Counted from the first letter of the stretch, positions 42,261 to 52,384 are shown. The stretch is DNA of 64,000 nt from Erinaceus europaeus (GCF_950295315.1 NC_080185.1:46791237-46855236); one strand, 5' to 3'. Made by a program: numbers and translations. Notes: generated from the letters alone by a model not told the origin.

Positions 42261-43197
42261 GTGGTGCTGGCCTGCAGCTGCTTCTGAACCACAGCCAATC
42301 TGGCCAATTCCAACTGCTGCTGCCCAAGCGGGAGTCCCCCTAAAGGCCTAACTCCTGAGACCACCACCATACCAGCCCTTCCTGGGGAGCCCGAGCCAGC
42401 CCCTATGCACTCTGCTGGACCTGGGTTAGGCCCACCAGCCCTTGCACTCTATCCTGGTCCTCCAGGCCTCTCCAGACTCGCTCCTGCAACACCCCCCCCA
42501 GTGGACCCCTAGGCCCCATCTGTGAGCCCTGGGGCTTGAGCCCTTCTCCAGGCCACCCCAGAAGGAGGGTCTGTACTACCCCTTCCTGTGGCCTGAAATG
42601 TTCCACCAGACTGATAGCGGGCTGCAGGGAAGACCTGTCCACTTGCTCTTGGAACCAGGCTCTGCAGACCAGGAGGCCAGCAGGCCAGGTTCCCCATATC
42701 AGGAAGAGGAGAGGACCCCAGCATCTTGCCACGCCTGCCTGGGGCGAGGGACACCACCCTCGCACCTGTGCCTGGAAGTCCTGCCTGCCAGTCTCCCTCT
42801 GCCTGCTATGTGCTGCCCAGTGTGACCTGGGGCACATGGTGATGAGCTTCACCTTCGGCCCTGCCCCAGCTGGCCAACTGAACAGAGCAGGGACTGAGTG
42901 TCACCTGGGTATTGTGCTTGCAGAGGGTGGCCAGGGTGCTCTGGCTGGCAGCCAGTTGGAACTGCTGGTGACAGTCGCCCAGATCTGGATCAGGAGAGGC
43001 TGTGGGCGCAGACTGGGCTCGGGCAGCCCTGGACCCCCAATGGGAGCTCGACTCACCTCTGGCTTGGTCATGTCCCTCTCCAGAGGAAGGCATCCTGTTC
43101 CCAGTCCTCTCCTCAATGCCTGGGAGTAACCCCTTATCTTGGCCCAGTATCTAGTCTCCCTTCTTCTCTGAAACAGAACATATTTTTCTGTTAAAAT
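42261..43197 (+). pseudogene. GC-rich block, candidate retrocopy of an unidentified transcript
   Basis: About 0.94 kb of GC-rich, CpG-poor sequence unlike everything around it. It is wedged between two L1 3-prime ends. It finishes AACATATTTTTCTGTTAAAATAAA, a poly-A signal close to its right edge. AAAAAGTGGT occurs at both borders (42256-42265 and 43198-43207), as expected for a TSD. The best plus-strand frame (42536-43129, 197 codons) shows no domain that I recognise, and adjacent frames carry equally plausible short pieces. Source gene unknown; could also be non-coding or a displaced 3-prime UTR. Confidence 0.4.
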
Positions 43198-43205
43198 AAA
43201 AAGTG

Positions 43206-43473
43206 GTAGTATGGACCGACCAGTCAACGTCCATGTTCAGCGGGGAAGCAATTACAGAAGCCAGACCTTCCACCTTCTGCAACCCACGACCCTGGGTCCA
43301 TGCTCCCAGAGGGATAGAGAATGGGAAAGCTATCAGGGGAGGGGATGGGATATGGAGATTGGGTGGTGGGAATTGTGTGGAGTTATACCCCTTCTGCCCT
43401 ATGGTTTTGTTAATTTATCCTTTCTTAAATAAAAAAAAAATTTAAAAAAAGATCTTTTGTAGAATACAAAAAA
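43206..43473 (+). mobile_element. L1-alpha 3-prime end with 13-bp TSD
   Basis: AGTATGGACCGACCAGTC, CTTCCACCTTCTGCAACCC, GGGTGGTGGGAATTGTGTGG, TTTCTTAAATAAAAA. The TSD AAAATAAAAAGTG lies at 43193-43205 and 43474-43486. Confidence 0.9.
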
Positions 43474-43499
43474 AAAATAAAAAGTGCCACGTTGTTATT

Positions 43500-45144
43500 A
43501 TTTTCTTTTTTATTTAAGAAAGGGTTAATTAACAAAACCATAGGGTAGGAGGGGTACAATTCCACACAATTCCCACCACCCAATCTCCATATCCCACCCC
43601 CTCCCCTGATAGCTTTCCCACTCTCTATCCCTCTGGGAGCATGGACCCAGGGTCATTGTGGGTTGCAGAAGGTAGAAGGTCTGGCTTCTGTAATTGCTTC
43701 CCCGCTGAACATGGGCGTTGACTAGTCGGTCCATACTCCCAGTTTGCCTCTCTCTTTCCCTAGTAGGATGGGTCTCTGGGGAAGTGGAGTTCCAGGACAC
43801 ATTGGTGGGGTCTTCAGTCCAGGGAAGCCTGGCCGGCATCCTGATGGCATCTGCAACCTGGTGACTGAAAAGAGAGTTAAAATACGAAGCCAAACAAATT
43901 GTTGAGCAATCATGGACCCAAAGCTTGGAATAGTGGAGAGGAAGTGTTAGGGGGATACTCACTGCAAACTCTAGTGTACTGCTTTCAGGTATATATTTTG
44001 CAGTAGTTTACAGATACGTGTGAACATATGCTCTCTCTCACAAAAACTGGTGTATATCTAGGTTTTGGGACTTTGTTAGAAAGTGAACCACCTGAGATGG
44101 AATTAGAGAATACTATGAAAGGAAAGGTCTCACCCGAGTAATGAAGCTGAAGGGTTGTCATTCCACATGTGAAGTTTCTGGACACAGTCTGAAGTGAAGC
44201 ATGTTGAGGTGGCAATCATTGTGTTGGTTAGGTTGTGATCAGCAGATGCAATATTATTTGATATGGATTGGGAGAGGCATACGGGAAAGTAGGCCCTATC
44301 CAAGGGTTCCAGGACTGGGGGAAGTAGGGGCTCTATAGTGGAGATGTGAGGTTCCTGCTGTCTTAGGATTCAAAAAGACAATCGATAGTTAATGTTATCA
44401 TCACATTATTTGGTAATTGGGTTAACTTTGAAAAGTCCTTTTGTTATGGTTTGCTGTACAGTACCCAGTATCTTGTATATAGCTGTGCTATTGGTTGCTT
44501 CTGATCTACTTGGTCTAGGCTTTTGAGAGAGTCCGCATATCAAATACACAGCCTATATATTAAAAAGATTCAGTTTGTGTTTTGAAAAACTTCGAGACAT
44601 ACAATTAATTTTCCCCCTCTCGTATTAATTAACTAGTGATTGATATGACTACATTTTACTAGGAGTGTACATAAACACCATTCCCACCACCAAAAGACTG
44701 TGACCCATGCCTCCCACCCACTCCCACCCCCCCACTGGCCCAGGAAGCAGCATATCTACCCATCACCACAGGGTTTTTACTTTAGTGCCCTACTTATAAT
44801 TTGGTCAGGTCCTGCTTTTAGTTTCCCTTTCAGATCTTCTTACTCAACTTCTGCTGATGAGTGGAATCATCCCATACTCATCTTTATCTTTCTGACTTAG
44901 CTCACTTAACATAATTCCTTCTAGCTCTGTCCAAGATGGGTCAGAGAAGGTGGGTTCATTGTTCTTGATAGCTGCATAGTATTCCATTGTGTATATATAC
45001 CGCAGCTTTCTCAGCCACTCATCTGTTGTTGGGCACCTGGGTTGCTTCCAGGTTTTAGCTATTATGAATTGTGCTGCTATGAACATAGGAGTACACACCT
45101 CTTTTTGGTTGGATGTTATAGAGTCCTTGGGGTATAATCCCAGG
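43500..45144 (-). mobile_element. L1-alpha, minus strand, UTR plus ORF2 end, 17-bp TSD
   Basis: The most complete L1-alpha in the window: tail complement, the roughly 1.3-kb UTR (43500-44843), then the ORF2 C-terminus. The TSD AGTGCCACGTTGTTATT (43483-43499) / AGTGCCACATTGTTATT (45145-45161) has one difference. The UTR carries TTTTGGTGGTGGGAATGGTG at its start and a second related GTGGTGGGAATTGTGTGGAG at its end. Confidence 0.95.
44844..45144 (-). pseudogene. L1-alpha ORF2 C-terminal remnant
   Basis: About 100 residues to the natural stop: [70 protein letters not shown]2 encodes the endonuclease/reverse transcriptase; only the last segment survived 5-prime truncation, so it is inactive. Confidence 0.93.
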
Positions 45145-45156
45145 AGTGCCACATTG

Positions 45157-45196
<40 letters not shown>
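45157..45196. repeat. (TTTA)n tract
   Basis: About nine TTTA units next to the L1 target copy. A matching (AAAT)n at 45464-45502 is the tail of the next SINE. Confidence 0.93.
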
Positions 45197-45210
45197 AAAG
45201 TGGAGCCAGG

Positions 45211-45465
45211 GGAGTCAGGCGGTGGCGCACTGGGTTAAGCGCACGTGGCGCAAATCGCAAGGACCTGCGTAAGGATCCCAGTTCGAGCCCCTGGCTCCCC
45301 ACCTGCAGGGGAATTGCTTCACAAGCAGTGAAGCAGGTCTGCAGGTGTCTGTCTTTCTCTCCCCCTCTCTGTCTTCCCTTTCTCTCTCCATTTCTCCCTG
45401 TCCTATCCAACAACAATGGCATTAATAACCACAACGTTAAACAACAAGAGCAACAAAAGGGAAAA

Positions 45466-45500
<35 letters not shown>

Positions 45501-45501
45501 A
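45211..45501 (+). mobile_element. SINE-A with TSD, inserted at a SINE-B-long head
   Basis: GGAGTCAGGCGGTGGCGCAC head, AGTTCGAGCCCCTGG box B, (AAAT)n tail. The TSD AAGTGGAGCCAGG lies at 45198-45210 and 45502-45514. Confidence 0.95.
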
Positions 45502-45514
45502 TAGTGGAGCCAGG

Positions 45515-45775
45515 TAGATGGTGGAGAACCCTGTTAGCTCAGTTACTATGCTCAAGGGCCAGAGTTCAAGCCCCAGGTCCCCATCTGCAGGGGGGACAGG
45601 TCAAGAGTAGTGAAGCAGGTATGCAGGTATCTATCTTTCCCCCTTTCCCGAAACTCCACTCCCCTTTTAATTTATTTTGGTCTCATCAGATAAAAATAAG
45701 AAAAGGAAAAAAGAAGAAAGGAAGGAAAGAAACAAAGGAGGGAGAGAAGGAGGGAAGGAAGGGAGGAAGGAAGGA

Positions 45776-45815
<40 letters not shown>

Positions 45816-45900
45816 AGGAAAGAAAATGGTCATTAGGAGCAGTGGATTCGCAGTGACAGTACCGAACCCCAGCAATAGATAACCCTAATGGCAATAAAAA
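45515..45900 (+). mobile_element. SINE-B-long with expanded (GAAA/GGAA)n
   Basis: GATGGTGGAGAACCCTGTTAG head (its first bases lie left of the inserted SINE-A), AGAGTTCAAGCCCC, CT-rich middle. A roughly 110-bp purine microsatellite (45714-45823) follows, then GGAGCAGTGGATTCGC and AATAGATAACCCTAATGGC. Confidence 0.85.
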
Positions 45901-45950
45901 TAAATAAATAAATAAATTTAAAAAGAGTATAAAAAAAGACATCTTAAATG

Positions 45951-46073
45951 TAGGGTGGGAGATACAACATAATGGTTATGCAAAAAGACTCTCATACCTG
46001 AGGCTCCAAAGTCCCAGGTTCAATCCCCCACACCATCATAAACCAAAGCTGAGCAGTGCTCTGGCAAAAACAG
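45951..46073 (+). mobile_element. SINE-C
   Basis: GGGAGATACAACATAATGG, CCTGAGGCTCCAAAGTCCC, AGGTTCAATCCCCC, GAGCAGTGCTCTGGC. Confidence 0.92.
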
Positions 46074-46084
46074 AGAGAAACTTT

Positions 46085-46360
46085 TGATTTAATTTAAGTA
46101 ACAGTGCCCTTCTGGCCTTTCTGCTTTCTGGCCTTTCCAGTGCCCCATGCAGTTGGCTCTGCCTGGATATCTTTCCCTAATAAACTTTCTCTTACTTGTA
46201 CCTGAGATCTCGGGTCCCATTGTTTCTGCATGGCTTCTAGTAAGAAGTTCCTGGAAAATCAAGAGCCTTACCATAGACTGGCTCATTTCCCACCCCCACC
46301 CTTACCTGGACCCCTACCTTTCTTACAGGAGCTCACTATCAAAGACCTGCTAAGGAGCCC
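46085..46360 (+). other. Spacer with an LTR-like stretch
   Basis: TTTCCCTAATAAACTTTCTC followed by CTGAGATCTCGGGTCCCATTG resembles the R-U5 end of a class I retroviral LTR, from memory. No boundaries, PBS or second copy were found. Confidence 0.3.
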
Positions 46361-46363
46361 TTG

Positions 46364-46365
<2 letters not shown>

Positions 46366-46428
<63 letters not shown>
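46366..46428. repeat. (AT)n microsatellite
   Basis: About 31 uninterrupted AT units, the longest pure AT array here, followed by a GA run. Confidence 0.98.
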
Positions 46429-46430
<2 letters not shown>

Positions 46431-46439
46431 AGAGAGAGA

Positions 46440-46612
46440 GAGAGGTCAAAGGAAGGGTGAAGATAGAGAGGGGTCAGAGATAGAGAGACACTTGTAGCAC
46501 CACTTCACTGCTGTGAAGCTTTCCCTTCACAGGTGGGGACCAGGGTTTGGAAATGGGTCTTTATGCACTGCAATGTGTGCGCTTAACCAGATGCACTACC
46601 ACCTGGCCCCCA
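46440..46612 (-). mobile_element. SINE-B, minus strand
   Basis: GTAGCACCACTTCACTGC, GGTGGGGACCAGGGTTTGG, GCGCTTAACCAGATGCACTACC head complement. Confidence 0.9.
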
Positions 46613-46891
46613 GACCTCACATCTTGTGTGCTGTAAGCCAGGCTGCAGCAGATGGCTCCCACAATGCCAAGGTGGGGTGAATGGGAATGCGTTCTAGATC
46701 CCAAGGAGTCACGGTGAGTTATAGGTTTCTCCTGCCTGATGAGTACCTTGACATTGAAATGAAAAATTCACAGCAATAGAATGAAGGAGAGAAAACCGCT
46801 GTGAGTGGTGACTCTCACTTTCACATTCTAGCATCCCGAGTGAAAACCTTGATGGACTCTGATTGTAGTCAATCTGTTCTCACTTTTTATT

Positions 46892-47142
46892 TTTAATTTA
46901 AACTATATTTATTTATTTTCCCTTTTGTTGCCCTTGTTTTTTTTATTGTTGTTGTAGTTATTATTGTTGTTGTTATTGATGTCGTCGTTGTTGGATAGAA
47001 CAGAGAGAAATGGAGAGAGGAGGGGAAGACAGAGAGGGGGAGAGAAAGATAGACACCTGCAGACCTGCTTTACCAGGATCTTAATTCCGGTCCTTGAGCT
47101 TTGCGCCACCTGCGCTTAACCTGCGGTGCTACCGCCAGACTC
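46892..47142 (-). mobile_element. SINE-A, minus strand, box-B region deleted
   Basis: CCCTTTTGTTGCCCTTG, GGATAGAACAGAGAG, CTGCAGACCTGCTTTACC joined straight to AGGATCTTAATTCCGG (about 35 bp missing), head complement. TCTGTTCTCACTTTTTA and TCTGTCTCTCACTTTCTA form a loose TSD. Confidence 0.9.
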
Positions 47143-47214
47143 TCTGTCTCTCACTTTCTATCTGAAAAAGTCTAACAGAGCAGTGAAGCCCTAGGGATAA
47201 CAGAAAACAAACAG

Positions 47215-47745
47215 GCAAAGAAGAAAATTGACGTCTGAGTGTCAAAAGAAGTTGTGGTATGTATAAATGATGAAATACTACCAATTGTAATAAATGATGA
47301 GATCTTTCTGCTTGGCTGCTACATGGATAGAACTGAAGAGAATCATACTAAGTGAAATAAGACAGGAGAAAGACAAATACTGGGTGATCATACTCATAAG
47401 TGGAACCAGAAACAAAGAAAGGAAAAACAAGGAGCTAAATACTAATAAATTAGTATCTATTTCATCAGATCCAATACTTTAAAAGGGGGAGGCGAGACAA
47501 TACTAAAAGGAGATTGAGGTGTGGGTGTCAGTGTTCTATAGTGGAACGAAATGACGATTTGGTGGTGAGTGAGGTGTACTGAAACCTGTCTCAGGGCAAT
47601 GTGAAACAGTACCCCTGGGACAACAATCCTGTAAGTCAACAATTCCTCAATACAGTGGTTTTGTTGAAAAATCAAGAATATAATAAGCACTTTCAAGGGA
47701 TAACTGAAGTCATCTATCCCAGATTCACCTTCCAGTGTAGTCACT
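47215..47745 (+). mobile_element. Older L1 3-prime end with ORF2 tail remnant
   Basis: The frame at 47294 reads FCLAATWIELKRIILSEIRQ and KDKYWVIILISGTRNKERKN, typical of an L1 ORF2 C-terminus. The UTR follows (GGAGATTGAGGTGTGGGTG, GTGAGTGAGGTGTACTG, CAGTACCCCTGGGAC). More diverged than alpha or beta; related to 52625-52805. Confidence 0.8.
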
Positions 47746-47756
47746 ATTTATTTGTT

Positions 47757-47857
47757 TGTTTGTTTTACTAGAGTACTGCTCAGCTCTGGCTTATGGTGGT
47801 GCAGGGGATTGAACCTGAGACTTCAGAACCTCAAGTAGAAGTCTTTTGCGGTAAAGG
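47757..47857 (-). mobile_element. SINE-C, minus strand
   Basis: ACTAGAGTACTGCTCAGCTC, GGGGATTGAACCTGAGAC, TTTTGCGGTAA. Confidence 0.9.
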
Positions 47858-47859
47858 AT

Positions 47860-47888
47860 TTCTCTCTCTCTCCCTTTCTTTCTTTCCT

Positions 47889-47946
<58 letters not shown>
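47860..47946. repeat. (CT)n then (CTTT)n microsatellite
   Basis: Short CT run then about 17 CTTT units, leading into an L1-beta tail complement. Confidence 0.97.
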
Positions 47947-47947
<1 letters not shown>

Positions 47948-47949
47948 GT

Positions 47950-48075
47950 CTTTATTGAGGGATTAATGGTTTACAGTTGACAGTAAAATACAATAGTATG
48001 TATATGTATAACATTTCTACATAACAATACAACCTCCTCTGAGGTAAAAAGATTTCTAATAACAAGTATCAGGAA
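47950..48075 (-). mobile_element. L1-beta 3-prime end, minus strand
   Basis: TTATTGAGGGATTAATGG, TTTACAGTTGACAGTAAAAT, ACAATAGTATGTATATG, ATAACAATACAACC. Confidence 0.88.
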
Positions 48076-48410
48076 GCCCGGGACTAGAAACTTCTTCAAC
48101 ACACTGTATCCACCCCCAAATCAGCACAAGTGGCCAAGTGACTACCCCTCATTTCCTGCCTGCATCTGTTTGCATTTTATTACCTCCCTCCCCCGAAAAA
48201 ACTTTACAGGCTCAAGCCACCAAGAACAGCTGCTGTCCAGTCATTCCCAGCCTTGTGCTAAGGCTAGAACTCCCAGCCCCCCTATTTTCACTCATTCATT
48301 CTCTTACTGTTTGTACAGAAGTGGCTGGTAATTTCCAGAGGCAGGGACAATGAGGAACCTGAAGTGTTTTGCCTCAGCCTGGCAGCTGCTTATTCTTGCA
48401 TTTCTTCTTC
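48076..48410. other. Unassigned spacer
   Basis: About 335 bp; no repeat or gene recognised. Confidence 0.45.
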
Positions 48411-48413
48411 TTT

Positions 48414-48664
48414 TTTTAAAATTTATAAATAAAAAAATATCAAAAAGACCATAGGATAAGAGGGGTACAATTCCACACAATTCCCACCCCAGAACTCTGT
48501 ATCCTATCCCCTCCCTTGAAAGCTTTCCTATTCTTTATCACTCTGGGAGCATGGACCCAGGGTCATTATGGAGTGCAGAAGGCGGAAGGTCTGTAATTGC
48601 TTCTCCACTGGACATGGGCATAAGCAGGTTGACCCAAACTTCCAGCTTGTTTCTCTTTCCCTAA
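48414..48664 (-). mobile_element. L1-gamma/alpha 3-prime end, minus strand
   Basis: ATTTATAAATAAAAAAATATC, AGACCATAGGATAAGAGGGG, CCACCCCAGAACTCTGTATCC, GGAGCATGGACCCAGGGTC, GTAATTGCTTCTCCACTGG. No TSD read. Confidence 0.88.
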
Positions 48665-48877
48665 TGCCCCTGACTTTTTTACACCAACAGTAAAATACAG
48701 TAGTTTGTCCATGTGTAACATTTCTCAGTTTTCCATGTAGCAATTCAACCCCCTGTAGGTTCTCCCCTGCCATCATGTTCCAGGACCTGAACCCTCCCCC
48801 AACACGAGTCTTACTTTGGTGCAATACACTAAACCCAGTCCAAGTCCAGCTTTGTGTTTTATTATTTTTCAACTTCT
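48665..48877 (-). mobile_element. L1-beta 3-prime UTR, minus strand
   Basis: ACACCAACAGTAAAATACAG, GTTCCAGGACCTGAACCC, GTCTTACTTTGGTGCAATAC, TTTCAACTTCT. It sits between two alpha/gamma-type ends. Confidence 0.85.
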
Positions 48878-48878
48878 A

Positions 48879-48895
48879 TTATTATTATTATTATT
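48879..48895. repeat. (TTA)n short tract
   Basis: About six TTA units at the L1 junction. Confidence 0.9.
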
Positions 48896-49127
48896 AGTGA
48901 TTCAATAATGATCAACAAGGTTGTGTGGTAAGAGGGGTACAATTAATACAATTACCACCACCAGAGAGTCATATCCCACCCCCCTCCACTGGAAGCTTCC
49001 ATATTTTTTATCTGTCTGGGAGTATAGACCAAAGATCTCTATGGGATGCAGAAGGTGGAAGGTCTGACTTCTGTAATTGCTTCTCTGCTGGACATGGGCA
49101 TTGACAGGTCAATCTATACCTGTTGGG
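48896..49127 (-). mobile_element. L1-gamma-like 3-prime end, minus strand, diverged
   Basis: GTGGTAAGAGGGGTACAATT, CCACCACCAGAGAGTC, GGATGCAGAAGGTGGAAGG, CTTCTCTGCTGGACATGGGC. Confidence 0.85.
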
Positions 49128-49217
49128 AGAACATTATTTTTTGCTAGATGTAATGGAAGCATAACCAAGAAATAGACTTTCCGGCAAAGCAACATTTTAT
49201 TTTAAATAACTAAAAAT

Positions 49218-49382
49218 TTGGAAGAGGGAGGTTGCATAATGGCTATGGAAAAAGACTTTCATGTTTAAAGCTCCAAAGTCCCAGTTTCAGTTCCCTGAAG
49301 CACCATAAGCCACAACTAGACAGTGCTCCGTTTTCTTTCTCAGTGTTTTTTCTCATGAAAATAAAACAAATAAAATACATTA
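49218..49382 (+). mobile_element. SINE-C-like, diverged
   Basis: GGGAGGTTGCATAATGGC, AAGCTCCAAAGTCCCAG, GCACCATAAGCCACAAC, then a CT-rich end and AATAAAACAAATAAAA. Confidence 0.75.
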
Positions 49383-49394
49383 AAAATTGAAGAA

Positions 49395-49995
49395 CTCCCC
49401 ACCCATCCAAAGAATTCTGTGTATACCTGTCTTCATAGCAGAACAGTTTATAATAGCTCAAACTTGGAAGCAACCTAGGTGTCCAGCAACATATAAAGTT
49501 GTGGTACATATACACAATGGAAACTCAGCTATTTAAACCGATGAAGTCACTTTTTTTTTTTTTTTAACCAGAGCACTGCTGAGGACTGAACCTAGGGCCT
49601 TCAACCCCTCAGGCATGAAAGTCTTTTGCATAACAATTATGCTATCTCTCCAACTTGAATTCACCTTCTTCACCTCAGTTTGGATGAAATTTAAAGGAAT
49701 CATGTTAAGCAAGATAAGCTAGAAAGAGAAGAATGAATTTGAGATGATTTCACTCATGGGCAAAACTTAAGAAACAAGAACAAAAAGTGGGAATACAAAG
49801 TAAAACTTTGACTGGTTTGTTGGGTTGCACAGAAGCAAAGAACTAGGCAGAAGGAAAACAGAAAGAGGGTTGGAGGGAGGGGGCACTGTGAGAGTGTTTT
49901 GCAGACACCTGTCTTGGTGAGATGAGAAATTGTATCCATGTGCCAACGACTGGACTGTAAATCCTTAACCTCCCAATTAAAAAAAAGTAACATAA
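49395..49995 (+). mobile_element. Old L1 ORF2 end and 3-prime UTR, split by SINE-C
   Basis: Degenerate ORF2 text (NSSNLEAT, VVVHIHNGN, then after the SINE VWMKFKGIMLSK, KEKNEFEMISLMGKT) followed by UTR (GGAGGGAGGGGGCACTG, GTATCCATGTGCCAACGAC). A second copy of this UTR lies at 51960-52068. Confidence 0.8.
49551..49660 (-). mobile_element. SINE-C, minus strand, inside the old L1
   Basis: Poly-T, AACCAGAGCACTGCTGAGG, GACTGAACCTAGGGCC, CATAACAATTATGCTATC. Confidence 0.9.
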
Positions 49996-50117
49996 AATTA
50001 AATAGAAATTATATAAATCTGAAAATTTCATTTTCTAGGCTACAATTTTCATATATGGAAAAGGCTTAAACATTAATTTCTTTAACTGTCCTGCATGTTT
50101 TAGGACAAGCAAAACTT

Positions 50118-50454
50118 TTTTTTTTTGTCTCCAGGGTTATCACTGGGGATCGGTGCCTGCACTACGAATCCACTGATCCTGGAAGCCTTTTTTTTTTCCT
50201 TTTTGTTGCCCTCGGTTATAGTTGTTGTGGTTATTATTATTGTTGTTATTGCTGTTGTCGTTGTTGGATAAGATAGAGAGAAATCGAGAGAGGAGGGGAA
50301 GATAGAGAGGGGAAGAGAAAGACACCTGCAAACCTCCAAGGCTTGGGAGGCAACCCCCCTGTAGGTGGGGAGATGGGGCTTGAACTGGGATCCTTACCAG
50401 ATCCTTGCACTTTGTGCCATGTGCAATTAACTCGCTGCGCTGCCGCCCGGTCAC
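50118..50454 (-). mobile_element. SINE-A-long, minus strand
   Basis: GTCTCCAGGGTTATCACTGG, ACGAATCCACTGATCCTGG, GTTGCCCTCGG, GGATAAGATAGAG, GGGGCTTGAACTGGGATCC, head complement ending CCGCCCGGTCACC. CAAAACT flanks both sides. Confidence 0.93.
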
Positions 50455-50529
50455 CAAAACTGATTTTTTAAAAATATTTTATTTACTTATTTTTAATGAA
50501 AGAGATACAAAAAGATACACACAGAGAGC

Positions 50530-50642
50530 TACCAGAGCACTGCTCAGCTCTGGTTTATAGTGGGGCTGGGGATTAAACCTGGGACTTTGGAGCCTCAGGC
50601 ATGAAAGTCTTTTGCATAACTATTATGCTGTTTCCCCAACCC
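50530..50642 (-). mobile_element. SINE-C, minus strand
   Basis: TACCAGAGCACTGCTCAGC, GGGGATTAAACCTGGGAC, CATAACTATTATGCTG. The 50466-50529 stretch with AAAGAGATACAAAAAGATAC may be an attached longer 3-prime part. Confidence 0.9.
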
Positions 50643-50750
50643 TGCAAAACTGTGTTTTAGAGATAATTTGTATTATAATGTAAGTAGCTGGGTTCACAGT
50701 ATTTCTTTTTAAAAAGTAAGTCCTTACTCATTTATTTAGTGTATGCTTTT

Positions 50751-51030
50751 AAAATATTTATTTTCCCTTTTGTTGCCCTTGTTGTTTTTCATTTATGTTG
50801 TAGTTGTTGTTGTTATTGATGTTGTCATTGTTAGATAGGACAGAGAGAAATGGAGAGAGGAGGGGAAGACAGAAGGGGGAGAGAAAGATAGACACCTGAA
50901 GACCTGCCTCACTGCCTGTGAAGGGACTCCCTTGCAAGTGGGGAGCCGGGGGCTAGAACCCGGATCCTTATGCAGGTCCTCCGGCTTCGTGCCACATGTG
51001 CTTAACCCGATGCACTACCGCTCAATTTCC
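50751..51030 (-). mobile_element. SINE-A, minus strand, with TSD
   Basis: CCCTTTTGTTGCCCTTG, AGATAGGACAGAGAG, GGGGGCTAGAACCCGGATCC, head complement. TAGTGTATGCTTTT (50737-50750) and TAGTTTATGTTTT (51031-51043) are the TSD. Confidence 0.94.
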
Positions 51031-51139
51031 TAGTTTATGTTTTGTGGAGACAGAGCTTTACTCAAACATGATTTCATAGCCCAGGGTTGCTTTTTGTTTA
51101 TTTTTTAGAAAGACTCTATTTATTAGTGAGAGAGATGGG

Positions 51140-51245
51140 ATCTGGGGAGATAGCAAGTATCTTTCTTTCCCCTTCCCTCTCTACCTCCTTTGTCCCTCTC
51201 AATTTATCTGTCTTTATCTAAAAATAAATAAAATACAAAAAATAA
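51140..51245 (+). mobile_element. SINE fragment (3-prime half, SINE-B-like)
   Basis: GGAGATAGCAAGTATC, CCCTTCCCTCTCTACC, TCTTTATCTAAAAATAAATAAA. Too short for firm family assignment. Confidence 0.5.
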
Positions 51246-51370
51246 AAGAAAATCAAATAAGAATCCTTCACAGACGAATGCATTTGTTTTCTTACCAGAG
51301 GGAGAAGATTACCAAAAAGATTACTGTATTCCTTGCATCTTGAAATAAGTGAGGCTTTGTTATAATTCCT

Positions 51371-51656
51371 TTTAAAAATATTTATTTATTTATTTTCCCT
51401 TTTGTTGCCCTTGTTTTTTTTATTGTTGTTGTAGTTATTATTGTTATTTATGTCGTTGTTAGATAGGACAGAGAGAAATGGAGAGAGGAGGGGAAGACAG
51501 AGAGGCGGAGAGAAACACAGACACCTGCAGACCTGCTTCACCACCTGTGAAGCAACTCCCCTGCACGTGGGGAGCCGGGGCTCGAACCGGATCGTTACTC
51601 CAGTCCTTGCACTTTGCGCCACGTGCTCTTAACCTGCTGCGCTACCGCCGGACCCC
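51371..51656 (-). mobile_element. SINE-A, minus strand
   Basis: CCCTTTTGTTGCCCTTG, AGATAGGACAGAGAG, GGGGCTCGAACCGGATCG, CTTAACCTGCTGCGCTACC. Confidence 0.95.
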
Positions 51657-51959
51657 CAGTTAAATTTTCTTACAAGCACCAGGAGCATGGAAGATTCATA
51701 AAGAAGCCTTTAATTCATTTTAAATCAGTAAACAACAATATGAAATTCGCCCACTAGGTGGCAGGACCTCCTAAACGTCAGAATAACAGGAACTGATCTT
51801 GACAACTCCAGTAAAGTCCATTTTGGACAGCCTGGATCAAAGCAAGGAACTTAGTAAGTTTTGATGACAGGAACTCTTATGAATTGTATTCTTACTTGAT
51901 AAAGATGTTACCAAGTATAGTTTTGATCCTGATTGTCTTGGTACACAATAATGAACCTA
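51657..51959. other. Unassigned spacer
   Basis: About 300 bp; nothing recognised. Confidence 0.45.
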
Positions 51960-52068
51960 ATTTGGAGTGTTTTGCAGATATCTATCTTTTTATATGAGAC
52001 ATTGTAACCATGTGCCAACAACTGTAGTGTAAACCATTAGCCTCCCAATAAGAAAAAGGGGATAAAAC
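51960..52068 (+). mobile_element. Old L1 3-prime end fragment
   Basis: GGAGTGTTTTGCAGATATC, TTGTAACCATGTGCCAAC, CCATTAGCCTCCCAATAAG; matches 49890-49985. Confidence 0.78.
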
Positions 52069-52287
52069 CTACTATTCTATAAAGATTTAACCTAAATAAT
52101 ACCTTCTTTAAAAGGCTTTCAAACTCAAAATAAGCAACCAGATATATTTTGTTGTAGCAAATGCTATCTTTATTGCTCCTCTGTGTTTATAGTACCTAGC
52201 ACAGGAAATGGAGCCTAGTCTTTGCCTTTCGGCTTTAGCTTTCAGCCTTTAGCCTTACTCTTGGAACTAAAGAGGAGACTTTTTTTA

Positions 52288-52352
52288 GTTGGGGGAATTA
52301 ATGGTTTACAATAAATACGGTTGTTGGTACATGTATAACATTTCTGTTTTCC
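52288..52352 (-). mobile_element. L1-beta 3-prime tip, minus strand
   Basis: GGGGGAATTAATGGTTTAC, AATAAATACGGTTGTTGG, GTATAACATTTCTG. Confidence 0.72.
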
Positions 52353-52384
52353 CTTCCTTCTGCCCTCTCTTCCTTTCTGATTTG

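Noticed and set aside
42536..43129. 197-codon plus-strand frame as a real gene
   Set aside because: GC-rich DNA gives long frames by chance. Overlapping frames on both strands are similarly long and no domain is recognisable; kept only as a candidate retrocopy.
44844..45152. Functional reverse transcriptase gene
   Set aside because: Only about 100 C-terminal residues of L1 ORF2 are present in a 5-prime truncated copy with a TSD.
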